64,000 bases of DNA, taken from the NCBI RefSeq assembly GCF_014855495.1, contig NZ_JACYFJ010000002.1:372001-436000 (forward strand). The letters are read 5' to 3'. Of the stretch, positions 19,018-29,268 are shown in pieces. The position numbers were made by a program, and so were the translations under genes. Under the pieces are notes generated by a model. That model was given only the letters and a program-made list of their open reading frames with translations. It was not told the origin of the DNA and did not search any database. The first letter of the stretch is position 1, and every line of letters begins with the position of its first letter. This DNA comes from Euzebyella saccharophila (lineage in GTDB: Bacteria; Bacteroidota; Bacteroidia; Flavobacteriales; Flavobacteriaceae).

Positions 19018-19875
19018 TTATTTAAATGACCTGGCACTTTCCAATATCACGGAAGTCAAAATCAATCCTCCTCCTAAAATTGTGGACCAACCGGGAATTT
19101 CCTTGAGAAAAAGAGCTCCTATCAAAATGCCGTATACTGGCTGAACACTGCTTAGAATGCTCACGGTGGTAATTGAGAAATTCTTGAAACAATTAATGAA
19201 CATCGTGTGGCCAATAACGGTTGTTATAAGTATGAGCCCTAAAAGTGCTGGAATAAATTGGGGAATTTCAGAAATATCATAAGCTACATAAGTGGGTAAT
19301 AAAATGACACCTATAATCCCCATCTGATAGGTCATTAAAGTGGAACCTTGATAGCGATCTACTTTTGTTTTTAATATTAAATTTCGCAAGGCGTACGTAA
19401 AAGCAGAAAACAGCCCGAAACCTATAGCAATGGTACTATCATTCTCCAAACCAAAATCGGGCACCAAAAAATAAATTCCTAAAAGTACCAAGAAGCCTAA
19501 AAATAAATGGCTTTTTCTAAAAGTGGTTTTCAAGAATAATGGTTCTAAAAAAGCGGTCATGATGGGGTACGTAAATAATGACAACATACCTATGGCCACA
19601 TTGCTCAATTGCAATGCATGAAAGTAACTCACCAAATGAACTCCCATTAAAATTCCTGTTAGAAGAACTGGCCAAATATCTCTTCTGCTAATACGGAAAG
19701 ATATTTTTCTGATTCTACAATAGATCAGTAAAAAAAGAAACGCAAAAAGAGCTCTAAGTTCAATTGTCAACGGAGCAGGCAGTTCTATAAACTTGCCAAA
19801 GGGCCCTGAGGTTGACATAAAAAATACGGTAAGGTTTAATTCAAGAAAATTTCTTGTTTGGGCGGTGAGGGGCAT
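19018..19875 (-). CDS. EamA/DMT-family transporter
   Basis: Integral membrane exporter or permease of 285 residues with ten predicted helices in two five-helix EamA repeats (about 10-135 and 145-280). Drug/metabolite-transporter family members export amino acids, nucleotides or other metabolites; the substrate is not readable. It lies 6 bases downstream of the 514-residue helical-repeat gene, probably in one transcript. Confidence 0.9.
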   Translation of the reverse strand: MPLTAQTRNFLELNLTVFFMSTSGPFGKFIELPAPLTIELRALFAFLFLLIYCRIRKISFRISRRDIWPVLLTGILMGVHLVSYFHALQLSNVAIGMLSLFTYPIMTAFLEPLFLKTTFRKSHLFLGFLVLLGIYFLVPDFGLENDSTIAIGFGLFSAFTYALRNLILKTKVDRYQGSTLMTYQMGIIGVILLPTYVAYDISEIPQFIPALLGLILITTVIGHTMFINCFKNFSITTVSILSSVQPVYGILIGALFLKEIPGWSTILGGGLILTSVILESARSFK

Positions 19876-19881
19876 TAAATT

Positions 19882-21426
19882 TTATCTTCTAACGGCAAGA
19901 GCCTTTTCTCTAATAATTTCTGCAACTGGTCTATTCTCTAAATGGCTTTCAAGCCAAGAAATAATATCCAAATAGAGAAACGAACGTTTTTCGTAGGGGT
20001 GGTCTTCATATTTCTTAAGCTCCGTATGTAATTTTTCAAACTCGTTTCTAAGTTCGTTCGGGTAAATATTTCCAAGGTTCCTTAAGAATTTGATCATCTC
20101 CTTTTGCACGGCATGAAGGTCGTTCATCTTAAGTAGAAACTTATACGTACTCTTTAGCTGAACTTCTAAATGGTAATCCATGCCCGCCTCATAATGGGCC
20201 ACCAAGCTAAGCACGCGCGCAAAACACATAAGGTCTTCGCGCATTTTCAAATTCTTGTTATTAATTATTTTTTTGAGGTATTGAATGCAGGTCTTGTTAT
20301 CACCTATTCCAAAATACAAACAAGCAATCTTGTAATATAGCACCATTATGTGATGGGCATCTATACGATCTTTGTGTTTGTTAATACCGTATTCAACAAT
20401 TTTTACCAAATACAGCCCTTGCTGAAAAGTACCTTCCAAGAAATGAAGGTTCAACTTATTGGCATTTAGGTATAAAAACGTTAAGGATGCGATGTTATCG
20501 TTTTTAGGAAAACTTTTGCTTTCAACTTTTTCCTCCAGTTTTTCCAAGGTTTGCCTAAACTGACTGCCATACTTCACGTAAAAAAGAGATTCAAGCAAGT
20601 AATGGTTCCCCTTTAAAAAGAATACCGGGTTTAGCGCTATTTGTTCATCGTGCTCGTAAAACAAATCCACCCATTTATTAGCGTACTTATAGGTGGATAA
20701 AAAATCTTGCGTCAAAAAACTGTACCACAAATGCGCTTTGTAAAGCCATAATTTTTCCCTAAAACCTAAATTTTCTATCTGATATTTGGGCAAATGCCTG
20801 TCAAAATAGTCCTTGACCCTTCTGTAATCCTCATCACTACGTACATACCCAACTTTTAGCATCTGTCCGTAGAGTTGTAAAGAAAGGTTGGATAGCTTAC
20901 TGGTAATAACATTATGTGCAGAAAGTTCCTTTGCTTGAACGGCTAATTCATCTGCCCTGTCAGGAATACTACGGGTAATATACTGTGTTTCAATTATTTT
21001 CTCAAGCTCAACAATTTCGTAGGCAATGTTCTTTTCCTCATTCTCAATGGCCACTGCCTTGGCCTTATCCAAAATCTTTAAACTTTGCTTGTACAATCCT
21101 TTTTGATAGAGGATGGTTGCAAAATCCAGTTGTTCCCGTATTTGAACCCGAATGGTCTGGTTAACGGGATTTAAGCGTAAGCTTACTAAAATCTGCTTGT
21201 ACAAATGTGCTTTTAAATTGGAAAGCTGTGCTTTTTTTACGATTCCAGATTCAAGTATTGCTTTCTCATCGTACTTCTTCAAGCGGTCCAATAAATTAAA
21301 AAGGGCCAAAAACTTGGCATCCGTATTTACTCCCAAACGCCCAACATACAGCTTAAACTGTCGTTTCTCTGATTTGGAAAGTGATTTTACAAGCACGAAC
21401 AAAGCATCTCGGTGCGCATTTGTCAT
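19882..21426 (-). CDS. Conserved helical-repeat (TPR-like) protein of unknown function
   Basis: Cytoplasmic protein of 514 residues with no signal peptide or membrane helix. It is almost all alpha helical and shows TPR-like pairs such as ATILYQKGLYKQSLKILDKA (about 104-123) and KIACLYFGIGDNKTCIQYLKK. The N-terminus (MTNAHRDALFVLVKSLSKSEKRQF form) begins with a helix linked to growth-plate-like charged repeats. I do not recognise it beyond a flavobacterial conserved protein; a scaffold role is only inferred from the fold. Confidence 0.72.
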   Translation of the reverse strand: MTNAHRDALFVLVKSLSKSEKRQFKLYVGRLGVNTDAKFLALFNLLDRLKKYDEKAILESGIVKKAQLSNLKAHLYKQILVSLRLNPVNQTIRVQIREQLDFATILYQKGLYKQSLKILDKAKAVAIENEEKNIAYEIVELEKIIETQYITRSIPDRADELAVQAKELSAHNVITSKLSNLSLQLYGQMLKVGYVRSDEDYRRVKDYFDRHLPKYQIENLGFREKLWLYKAHLWYSFLTQDFLSTYKYANKWVDLFYEHDEQIALNPVFFLKGNHYLLESLFYVKYGSQFRQTLEKLEEKVESKSFPKNDNIASLTFLYLNANKLNLHFLEGTFQQGLYLVKIVEYGINKHKDRIDAHHIMVLYYKIACLYFGIGDNKTCIQYLKKIINNKNLKMREDLMCFARVLSLVAHYEAGMDYHLEVQLKSTYKFLLKMNDLHAVQKEMIKFLRNLGNIYPNELRNEFEKLHTELKKYEDHPYEKRSFLYLDIISWLESHLENRPVAEIIREKALAVRR

Positions 21427-21572
21427 CGTAAAAAGTATAGTTTATTTTACTGATTTTCAATTTTTTACATAATTGAAAATCTAATTTAACGTTGTACTAT
21501 TTTATATAGGGTCTAGGTGTTTTAACCTAAGGGTCATATCTTCGTAATGGTTAGCTAAACTACATAATTATA

Positions 21573-22745
21573 ATGAGCAAAGATAAGGTACAGATTTTTG
21601 ATACAACGCTAAGAGATGGTGAACAAGTGCCCGGCTGCAAATTGGATGCCGAGCAAAAATTGGTCATCGCCGAAAGACTGGATGAACTAGGTGTGGATAT
21701 TATTGAAGCTGGGTTTCCCATTTCAAGTCCCGGGGATTTTAAGTCTGTTGCAGAAATATCGGATTTAGTAAAAAATGCTACGGTGTGTGGTCTGACCCGC
21801 GCAGTCAAAAAGGATATTGAGGTAGCTGCCGAAGCTTTAAAATCGGCCAAAAGACCTCGTATTCACACAGGTATTGGCACATCGGACTCTCATATAAAAT
21901 ATAAATTCAACTCCAATAGGGATGCAATTATAGAACGTGCCGTATCAGCGGTTAGCTATGCCAAAACTTTTGTGGAAGATGTTGAATTTTATGCCGAGGA
22001 TGCAGGAAGAACGGACAATGAATTTTTGGCTCGTGTCTGCGAAGCTGTAGTTAAGGCTGGTGCTACCGTACTAAATATACCGGACACCACTGGATATTGC
22101 CTTCCAGATGAATACGGAGCTAAAATGAAATACCTTAGAGAGAATGTAAAGGGTATTGATAAAGCGACCCTTTCCTGCCATTGTCATAATGACCTAGGGT
22201 TGGCCACTGCCAATTCCATTGCGGGCGTTATCAACGGTGCCAGACAAATAGAATGCACCATCAACGGAATTGGCGAACGTGCCGGAAATACTTCTTTGGA
22301 GGAAGTAGTGATGATTTTAAGACAGCACCCTTCCTTAAATTTGGACACCAATATCAATAGTAAACTGTTGTATAGCACTAGCCAAATGGTTTCCCAAAAA
22401 ATGGGCATGATCGTACAACCGAACAAAGCTATTGTTGGCGCCAATGCTTTTGCCCATAGTTCGGGTATTCACCAAGATGGGGTAATTAAAAATAGGGAAA
22501 CGTATGAAATTATAGACCCATCGGATGTTGGCGTGAACGAATCTTCCATTGTGTTAACAGCACGTAGTGGAAGGGCCGCATTGGCGTACCGAGCCAAATT
22601 GGTAGGTTTTGAGCTTACCAAACTTCAATTGGATGATGTCTACCAAGAGTTTTTGAAATTTGCTGATGAGCATAAGGAAATTACCGATGAGGACATTCCA
22701 AAAATTATCGAGGCTACCAATTTAAATATAGAAAGCGTATCCTAG
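21573..22745 (+). CDS. leuA: 2-isopropylmalate synthase (short form)
   Basis: First committed step of leucine synthesis: acetyl-CoA plus 2-oxoisovalerate. The 390 residues contain the TIM-barrel with [13 protein letters not shown] (about 9-21), the metal-binding SCHCHNDLG and [13 protein letters not shown]. The C-terminal leucine-binding regulatory domain of the ~510-residue form is missing, so feedback control by leucine through that domain is not expected. leuB follows after 153 bases; leuC and leuD are not in the window. A short dyad TAGGT/ACCTA at 21514-21529 and a TATCTTCG box at 21537-21544 lie upstream. Confidence 0.94.
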   Translation: MSKDKVQIFDTTLRDGEQVPGCKLDAEQKLVIAERLDELGVDIIEAGFPISSPGDFKSVAEISDLVKNATVCGLTRAVKKDIEVAAEALKSAKRPRIHTGIGTSDSHIKYKFNSNRDAIIERAVSAVSYAKTFVEDVEFYAEDAGRTDNEFLARVCEAVVKAGATVLNIPDTTGYCLPDEYGAKMKYLRENVKGIDKATLSCHCHNDLGLATANSIAGVINGARQIECTINGIGERAGNTSLEEVVMILRQHPSLNLDTNINSKLLYSTSQMVSQKMGMIVQPNKAIVGANAFAHSSGIHQDGVIKNRETYEIIDPSDVGVNESSIVLTARSGRAALAYRAKLVGFELTKLQLDDVYQEFLKFADEHKEITDEDIPKIIEATNLNIESVS

Positions 22746-22817
22746 TAAACGTTTCCTCTTAATTTCATTTTTTAAAAATTACACAGCTTTTTGCTGAAAT
22801 GTCGCTATTTTTTTTAA

Positions 22818-22845
22818 CCTTCGTTATGCTTTACATAAGCGAAGG
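22818..22845. promoter_or_regulatory. Stem-loop in leuA-leuB spacer
   Basis: CCTTCG-TTATG / CATAA-G-CGAAGG forms an 11-bp stem with one bulged G and a 5-base loop, 54 bases before the leuB start. No T-run follows on the plus strand, so it is not a classic terminator. It could be a processing or attenuation site. Confidence 0.4.
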
Positions 22846-22898
22846 ATGTGTGTATAAAATTCAGTTTTTTACGCGCTTTAAGGAGTAAATAGTGTTCT

Positions 22899-24017
22899 AT
22901 GCAGTTAAAAATAGCTCTTCTGGGTGGAGATGGTATTGGTCCTGAGGTTTTGGCTCAATCAGTTAAATGTTTGAAAGCCATAGAGGAAACCTTTAATCAC
23001 AAATTTGAGTATGTAGAAGCTCCGGTAGGTGCTATCGCCATGTCCGGCTCAGGTAAACCTTTACCAAATGAGACGCTTAAATTATGCCGTGAGTCTGATG
23101 CCATACTATTTGGTGCCATCGGTGCTTTGGAATACGACAACAATCCGGAAGCCAAAGTGAGACCGGAACAGGGCCTTCTTAGTTTAAGAAAGGAATTAGG
23201 GCTTTTTGCCAACGTACGCCCGGTGAAGATGTTTCCTACCCTACTTAAAAACTCCCCTTTAAAAGAATCTATTGTTTTAGGAACGGACCTTGTAATTTTT
23301 AGGGAACTTACCGGAGGCATTTATTTTGGTGAAAAGAATATTAGTGCAGATGGAACAAAGGCCTCTGACGTATGTGAATACTCTGAGAAGGAAATCAGCA
23401 GAATCGCACACATGGCCTTCAAAGCTGCAAAGAGACGCCGAAAGAAATTAACACTGGTAGACAAGGCCAATGTTCTTGAATCTTCCCGACTTTGGAGAAA
23501 AACAGTTACAGAAATTGCCAAAAGCTATCCAGATGTTACTTGGGAAGCTATGTTCATAGACAACGCAGCTGTGCAGATGATGTTGAAGCCAACACAATTT
23601 GATGTTATACTTACCGATAATATGTTCGGGGATATTTTATCCGATCAGGGCAGTGTTATCATTGGCTCCGTTGGTTTATTGCCATCTGCCTCCATTGGTA
23701 CTGAAAATGCCATGTTTGAACCATTTCATGGCTCTTATCCACAGGCAAAAGGAAAAAACATTGCCAATCCTGTAGCCTCTATATTTAGTACCGTTATGAT
23801 GCTTCAACATTTTGGATTGGAGGAGGAAGCCAATTCCATAGTGAAGGCGGTTCATGAATCCCTGAGCCGAAAAGTGGTAACTCCAGATATACTGGGAAGC
23901 AGTAAATATGGAACGGACTATGTAGGCGATTTTATTTCGGAACATATTGTGGATTCCGAAGAAAACCTGAATATTAATGATGAAAATATAGGATTAGGAA
24001 AATCCACCATTATTTAA
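22899..24017 (+). CDS. leuB: 3-isopropylmalate dehydrogenase
   Basis: Oxidative decarboxylation of 3-isopropylmalate in leucine synthesis, NAD dependent; 372 residues. Motifs are LLGGDGIGPEV (N-terminus), FRELTGGIYFGEK (substrate loop), DKANVLESSRLWR (catalytic Lys), TDNMFGDILSDQ and EPFHGSYPQAKGK. It sits downstream of leuA and converges on the thioredoxin-like gene with 5 bases between stops. Confidence 0.97.
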   Translation: MQLKIALLGGDGIGPEVLAQSVKCLKAIEETFNHKFEYVEAPVGAIAMSGSGKPLPNETLKLCRESDAILFGAIGALEYDNNPEAKVRPEQGLLSLRKELGLFANVRPVKMFPTLLKNSPLKESIVLGTDLVIFRELTGGIYFGEKNISADGTKASDVCEYSEKEISRIAHMAFKAAKRRRKKLTLVDKANVLESSRLWRKTVTEIAKSYPDVTWEAMFIDNAAVQMMLKPTQFDVILTDNMFGDILSDQGSVIIGSVGLLPSASIGTENAMFEPFHGSYPQAKGKNIANPVASIFSTVMMLQHFGLEEEANSIVKAVHESLSRKVVTPDILGSSKYGTDYVGDFISEHIVDSEENLNINDENIGLGKSTII

Positions 24018-24022
24018 GTCAG

Positions 24023-25249
24023 CTACTCGTTCCTGAGCATCAGAGTAAACTCCTGAAATTCCTTCCTGAATTGCGTAAATTTTTCTCCAGTTGCCGGACC
24101 ATTGAACCCTGTATGAATCTTACGAACTTTACCCCTTTTATCTATAAAAATAGTTGTTGGATAGGATAATACATGATTAAGCATGGGCAACTTTTTTTGT
24201 GCTTCAACCTTGTTGGAGGTTCCATACTGAGCAAGCAAAATAGGATAAGGTATTTCCATCCTATTCTTCAACCTTTCAATGCTTTTAAATGCGGTCTCTT
24301 GTGTTTTGGCATATTCAAAGGCCAAAGCCACTATTTCTAAATCCTTAGGTTGTTCATTTGTCAAATAGTCCATATAAAATTTGGTCTCATCCAAACAATT
24401 AGGACACCAAGAACCCATAATCTGCACCAAAACTACTTTGTTCTCGAATTTCTCATCCTTTAAAGAGACCATTCTTCCTTCCTTATCCGGAAATGAAAAA
24501 TTAAATTCTTCATATCCTTCTTTCAAAAATGTAAGCGAATCTGCATCAGGTAAGGTAAAACTGTCGTTTCGTTTGGCTTGAAATGGTTCTTCAAAATGAT
24601 TGTCAGAATAAAAAATTCCATCCAGAATGCTATCCTTGTAAGAAGCAAGAAATAGGAAGGCGTGTGCACCGTCAAAAGCCGATAATTTCAAGGAATCTCC
24701 CGATACAACTCCTTCTAAAAACCGATAATCACCGGTTGGCGTTTCAAAAGTACCAGTAACCTTTGAACCATTTTGCTTAAAAATTCCCTTTGCCACATAC
24801 CTACTTTCAGTGCTATCCGCAAAAACGGTTTCCCAAGTACCGTTCACATCAAAGTTGACTGAAGACGTATTTAAAAAACGCTGATTTTCTCCATATTTAG
24901 CAGAAAAGGAAACGGCACGGTCCAAGCTTTCTTTTATAAACTTTCCGTTGATACTATTTTCTGTGAAAATTCCGGCAATATAACCTTCAAAAATAGGAGG
25001 TTGAATACGAATGGAGTCTGCTTTTATTTCAACATCATCAACTGTAATCACTTCTTCGGCATTAAATATTTCCAATGAAATACTATCCGTTTCTGATTTG
25101 ATTACCCTAAAATTAAATGGAAGTGCATCTCCATTTTTAGTTTCTAACTGTGCCCTCCACATTCCATCATTTAATAGAGTTTGTCTTTTATTCTGTTTAC
25201 AAGAGAAACAGAAAGTGATAACAACGAAGCTAATTACAAATCTGATCAT
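24023..25249 (-). CDS. TlpA-like thioredoxin-fold lipoprotein
   Basis: Predicted lipoprotein of 408 residues; the signal ends at Cys16 or Cys17 (CFSC). The N-terminal two thirds (about 25-235) are beta-rich and look like one or two lipocalin/DUF4369-like units. The C-terminal third (about 250-405) is a TlpA/ResA-type domain with an intact active site WCPNC at about 279-282. It probably reduces disulfides in the periplasm or supports cytochrome maturation; the partner is unknown. Confidence 0.88.
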   Translation of the reverse strand: MIRFVISFVVITFCFSCKQNKRQTLLNDGMWRAQLETKNGDALPFNFRVIKSETDSISLEIFNAEEVITVDDVEIKADSIRIQPPIFEGYIAGIFTENSINGKFIKESLDRAVSFSAKYGENQRFLNTSSVNFDVNGTWETVFADSTESRYVAKGIFKQNGSKVTGTFETPTGDYRFLEGVVSGDSLKLSAFDGAHAFLFLASYKDSILDGIFYSDNHFEEPFQAKRNDSFTLPDADSLTFLKEGYEEFNFSFPDKEGRMVSLKDEKFENKVVLVQIMGSWCPNCLDETKFYMDYLTNEQPKDLEIVALAFEYAKTQETAFKSIERLKNRMEIPYPILLAQYGTSNKVEAQKKLPMLNHVLSYPTTIFIDKRGKVRKIHTGFNGPATGEKFTQFRKEFQEFTLMLRNE

Positions 25250-25368
25250 ATATTATTCTGACTTTAGAATTTGCAAAACTACTAAGTAAAAAATTAAAGA
25301 AATCAATAAGACTGCTTATTGAATGTCTTATAGCATTGTTTTATATTAGCGCCCAATAAAATTGACCA

Positions 25369-27795
25369 ATGCAAATATCATACAACTGGTTGAAGCAGTT
25401 CTTAAAACTGGACTGGGAAGCCGAAAAAACAGCAGAACTTTTAACAGATTTAGGACTCGAAGTAGAAGGAGTTACCTCCTTTGAATCCGTAAAGGGTGGT
25501 CTTAAAGGAATAGTCGTTGGAGAAGTACTCAGCTGTATAAAGCACCCCAATGCAGACAAACTTAAACTGACTACCGTAAACGTTGGTGCAGAGGCGCCAT
25601 TACAAATTGTTTGCGGGGCACCCAATGTTGATAAAGGACAAAAAGTACCAGTTGCTACCATTGGCACTACTCTATATACGCCCGAAGGTGAAGCATGGAA
25701 AATAAAAAAGGGAAAAATACGAGGTGAGGTTAGTGAAGGTATGATATGTGCTGAGGACGAATTGGGACTTGGCTCTAACCATGATGGAATTATGGTTCTT
25801 GACAGCAAAATTCCAGTGGGTACACCAGCTTCGGAAATTTTCTCGGTAGAACTCGATGAGGTTTTTGAAATTGGCCTAACCCCTAACCGAGCAGATGCCA
25901 TGAGTCATTATGGTGTAGCCAGGGATCTAAAAGCAGGGTTTAGACAAAAAGAAATCAATAAGGAGCTAATAACACCTTCTGTAAGCAATTTTAACGTAGA
26001 CAATCGTTCTTTGAAAATGCTTGTTGAAGTGGAGGACAGTAAATTGGCGCCAAGATATTGTGGGGTTACCATTAGTAATTTGGTAGTACAAACTTCACCG
26101 GATTGGTTAAAGAATAGGTTAAAAGCAATTGGATTAAAACCAATCAATAACGTAGTTGATGCCACCAATTATGTGCTACATGAATTGGGCCAACCATTGC
26201 ACGCTTTTGATGCAGACCGTATTCATGGCAGAAAGGTGCTTGTAAAAACATTGCCTGCCGGCACCAAATTCATGACTTTAGATGGGGAGGAACGCAGTCT
26301 ACATGAAGATGATCTAATGATTTGTGATACCGAAAAACCTATGTGTCTGGCCGGTATTTTTGGTGGTATAAACACGGGGGTAACGGAATCAACAACCTCC
26401 ATTTTCTTGGAGAGTGCCTATTTTGACCCGGTAAGTATTAGAAAAACCGCCAAAAGACATGGTTTGAATACGGACGCCTCGTTTAGATTTGAACGTGGGA
26501 TAGATATTGAAAATGTTGAATATGCCCTTAAACGTGCGGCCCTATTGATAAAAGAGATCGCCGGTGGAGATATCACCTCGGATATTGAGGACTTCTATCC
26601 AAAAAAGATAGAAGAGCAACAAGTATTTCTAACCTTTGAAAAGACGTACAGTCTAATTGGACAAGAAATACCTCAAGATACCATAAAATCCATCCTGGCT
26701 TCTTTGGACATTAAAGTAAAAAACGTAACAGAAACCGGCTTAGGTCTGTCCATTCCCTCCTATCGCGTTGATGTGTATCGCGAAGTAGATGTAATTGAAG
26801 AGATTTTACGTGTATACGGCTATAATAATATTGATTTTAAGACCAAATTAAACGCTTCCGTAGCACCCATATCCAAGTTTGATGATTATAAACTGCAGCA
26901 AAAACTAGGCGATCAATTAGCTTCCATAGGTTTCTATGAGATTATGGCAAATAGCTTAACCTCTGCGAATTACACGGAGTTGTTGGACGCCTCACTTGTC
27001 CATGAGCCGGTAAAAATGCTGAACCCGCTTAGCAACGATTTGTCCGTAATGCGGCAATCCATGTTATTTAGCGGACTTGAAGCTATTTCTTATAACTTGA
27101 ACAGAAGAAAACCTAATCTTAAGTTATTCGAGTTTGGCAAAACCTATCATCAGCAAAACGGGAAAAAAATTGAAAACAAGCACTTAAGCCTTTTTGTAAC
27201 CGGAAATAGACATCAAGAAAGTTGGTCTGTTCATGAAAAACAATCTGATTTTTTCTACCTAAAATCCGTTGCGACCAACTTACTGGAACGTTTGGGTATA
27301 ACTAACTTGCAACCCTTCCCATTGGTGAATACTATTTTTTCCGAAGGTATTATGCTGAGAGGAAGCAAAAAGGAATTGGTATCTATCGGACTTGTCAAAA
27401 AAAGTATTCTTAAGAAACTGGATATTAAACAAGATGTTCTATATGCAGATTTTAACTGGGACCATATTATTTCCTTGGCCAGTAAAAACAGTATTCAATA
27501 TAAGGAAATACCAAAGAATCCGGAAGTTAGAAGGGACTTTGCCCTTCTTTTAAATGATTCTGTGACCTTTAATGAAATACACCAGATAGGTTTTCAAAGT
27601 GAAAAAAAGCTTCTTAAGACAATTAATCTATTTGATGTCTATACAGGAGACAAGCTACCTGAAGGCAAAAAATCATATGCAGTTAGCTTCACCCTACAAG
27701 ATGAACAAAAAACATTAACGGATAAGCAGATTGACAAAATTATGGCCAAGCTACAAAGACGTTATGAAGAAGAGTTGGGAGCAGAGTTGCGTTAA
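25369..27795 (+). CDS. pheT: Phenylalanyl-tRNA synthetase beta subunit
   Basis: Beta chain of the alpha2-beta2 PheRS, 808 residues, full length. In order: an N-terminal tRNA-binding OB domain (about 40-150, VGEVLSCIKHPNADKL), the B3/4 editing domain (about 210-370), B5 (about 400-470), a catalytic-like core, and the C-terminal FDX-ACB anticodon-binding domain (about 715-808, RDFALLLNDSV). pheS is not adjacent. The stop is TAA at 27793-27795 and overlaps the stop of the opposite gene. Confidence 0.98.
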   Translation: MQISYNWLKQFLKLDWEAEKTAELLTDLGLEVEGVTSFESVKGGLKGIVVGEVLSCIKHPNADKLKLTTVNVGAEAPLQIVCGAPNVDKGQKVPVATIGTTLYTPEGEAWKIKKGKIRGEVSEGMICAEDELGLGSNHDGIMVLDSKIPVGTPASEIFSVELDEVFEIGLTPNRADAMSHYGVARDLKAGFRQKEINKELITPSVSNFNVDNRSLKMLVEVEDSKLAPRYCGVTISNLVVQTSPDWLKNRLKAIGLKPINNVVDATNYVLHELGQPLHAFDADRIHGRKVLVKTLPAGTKFMTLDGEERSLHEDDLMICDTEKPMCLAGIFGGINTGVTESTTSIFLESAYFDPVSIRKTAKRHGLNTDASFRFERGIDIENVEYALKRAALLIKEIAGGDITSDIEDFYPKKIEEQQVFLTFEKTYSLIGQEIPQDTIKSILASLDIKVKNVTETGLGLSIPSYRVDVYREVDVIEEILRVYGYNNIDFKTKLNASVAPISKFDDYKLQQKLGDQLASIGFYEIMANSLTSANYTELLDASLVHEPVKMLNPLSNDLSVMRQSMLFSGLEAISYNLNRRKPNLKLFEFGKTYHQQNGKKIENKHLSLFVTGNRHQESWSVHEKQSDFFYLKSVATNLLERLGITNLQPFPLVNTIFSEGIMLRGSKKELVSIGLVKKSILKKLDIKQDVLYADFNWDHIISLASKNSIQYKEIPKNPEVRRDFALLLNDSVTFNEIHQIGFQSEKKLLKTINLFDVYTGDKLPEGKKSYAVSFTLQDEQKTLTDKQIDKIMAKLQRRYEEELGAELR

Positions 27796-28337
27796 GATCT
27801 AACGTAAGCAGGTTGAATGACGCTATCTATTTCGTGAATAACCCCATTTAGTTGATTGGAATCAGCAACCACTATGGTCGCTTTATTTCCGTGGCTATCT
27901 GTAAGGACTATGTCAATTCCGTTCATGGTAGCAACTATCTTGTCTCCATGAACGGTAGTAAAAGTAGCTCTACCACGGCCTTGGCACATTGCCTTTAAAA
28001 TTTTTGATGCGGATAATTTACCGGCAACTATGTGGTAAGTGACCAATTCCTTAAGTTCTTTTCTATTTTGTGGATCCAAAAGATACTCAATTGATTTACC
28101 CGAAATATTCTCAAAGGCCGAATCAGAAGGAGCAAAAACGGTAAAAGGCCCAGATTTGTCCAATAATTGCTCTAAATCAGTAGCTCTCATTGCCGCCAAT
28201 AAGGTTTTATGATGGTCAGAACTCGCCGTTGTTTTTACAATGGATTTATTTTTATTCTCTTGGATTTTGGATTGTGCCGAAACGCTTACACCAGCGAACA
28301 AAAGAACAACAATGATGGACTTGACAGTTAACTTCAT
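27792..28337 (-). CDS. Secreted fasciclin (FAS1) domain protein
   Basis: Exported protein of 181 residues: a signal peptide (about 1-21, ending SVSAQ) and one FAS1 domain (about 40-176) with the H1 box GPFTVFAPSDSAF and the H2 box INGVIHEIDSVI in the form QLNGVIHEID. FAS1 proteins act in adhesion or matrix binding. Its TAA stop lies in the same TTAA tetranucleotide as the pheT stop, so the two genes overlap tail to tail by four bases. Confidence 0.9.
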   Translation of the reverse strand: MKLTVKSIIVVLLFAGVSVSAQSKIQENKNKSIVKTTASSDHHKTLLAAMRATDLEQLLDKSGPFTVFAPSDSAFENISGKSIEYLLDPQNRKELKELVTYHIVAGKLSASKILKAMCQGRGRATFTTVHGDKIVATMNGIDIVLTDSHGNKATIVVADSNQLNGVIHEIDSVIQPAYVRS

Positions 28338-28505
28338 AATTTGGGGGTAAAATTTAGGTTAGGATCCGATGAACGGTAAACTTCATCGACAAATAACAAC
28401 TATTGTTTAATTTTTTACAAAAATTATCGACCAAAGACGCATTATTTAACATTTACTTAACTAATTTGCGTCACATTTCTCATTTTAATAGCCAATCTTA
28501 ATTCT

Positions 28506-28513
28506 TAACTTTG
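28506..28513 (+). promoter_or_regulatory. -7 box before 28539 gene
   Basis: Exact TAnnTTTG element (TAACTTTG) 25 bases before the start codon. A convincing -33 TTG was not found at the expected distance, so this is a partial match. Confidence 0.35.
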
Positions 28514-28538
28514 TTAGGATTGCTATAAAAAGAAAGAA

Positions 28539-29255
28539 ATGCTGAGTAGAACGAATATTCAAGAAGTACTGAGCAAAAAAAGAAACAAGGAGACTTCTTC
28601 CCTTGAAATTTTGGCCCAAGTACAAGAGATTCTAAACAAGAATCAAAATGATAGACAGCTGATTCATAATCGTCTATCTACCCATCAAAAAGCGAATTCC
28701 AATAGCTTTGATATTGACCTCCTAGAGAGTAATAGGATTTATCACTTAAACCATATTAAGGATATCTGTATAAATTACAGATTGCGGTTCTTGGACTCAA
28801 GGTACTTTAAAGGGGAAATTCCAGAGGAGGCTATTTCTCAAATAAGGGAATTGGAAAATAAACACCATACGACTTTAAACGGCCTTAAAATTCTAGCTCC
28901 CTCCAAACTGTTTAAATTGGAGGACAAAGATGACCCCTTACTCTTTGCTCCTATAGGCAATGGTTATTATTATTTGGTACACAAATGGGGTAATGACCTG
29001 CACCCTCTTAGAAAAACACTTATGTGGCCTTTTAAAAGCATTGTTAACCTTACCGTTATAGTAGTTTTAATTAGTTACCTCATGACGCTATTGGTACCCG
29101 ACGGGCTATTTTCAAAAAACAGTACCAATGCTCAGTTTTGGATAATTTTCTTTTTTATGTTCAAATGCTTGGCCTCCGTTGTCATATTTTATGGCTTTGC
29201 CTTAGGAAAGAATTTTAATCCTGCCATCTGGAATAGTAAATACTTTAATGCCTAA
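28539..29255 (+). CDS. Conserved membrane protein of unknown function
   Basis: Unrecognised protein of 238 residues. The first 165 residues are polar and helical, with no signal peptide. Two membrane helices follow at about 168-190 and 203-225, leaving a short C-terminal tail. The soluble N-terminal part is therefore probably cytoplasmic. No known motif was seen. It has its own -7-type promoter box upstream and converges on the next gene. Confidence 0.7.
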   Translation: MLSRTNIQEVLSKKRNKETSSLEILAQVQEILNKNQNDRQLIHNRLSTHQKANSNSFDIDLLESNRIYHLNHIKDICINYRLRFLDSRYFKGEIPEEAISQIRELENKHHTTLNGLKILAPSKLFKLEDKDDPLLFAPIGNGYYYLVHKWGNDLHPLRKTLMWPFKSIVNLTVIVVLISYLMTLLVPDGLFSKNSTNAQFWIIFFFMFKCLASVVIFYGFALGKNFNPAIWNSKYFNA

Positions 29256-29268
29256 AAGGAGGTTGCTT

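Noticed and set aside
25341-25901. Minus-strand frame of 186 codons over the start of pheT
   Set aside because: It overlaps the conserved tRNA-binding domain of PheT and its product is Ser/Pro/Thr rich without any motif.
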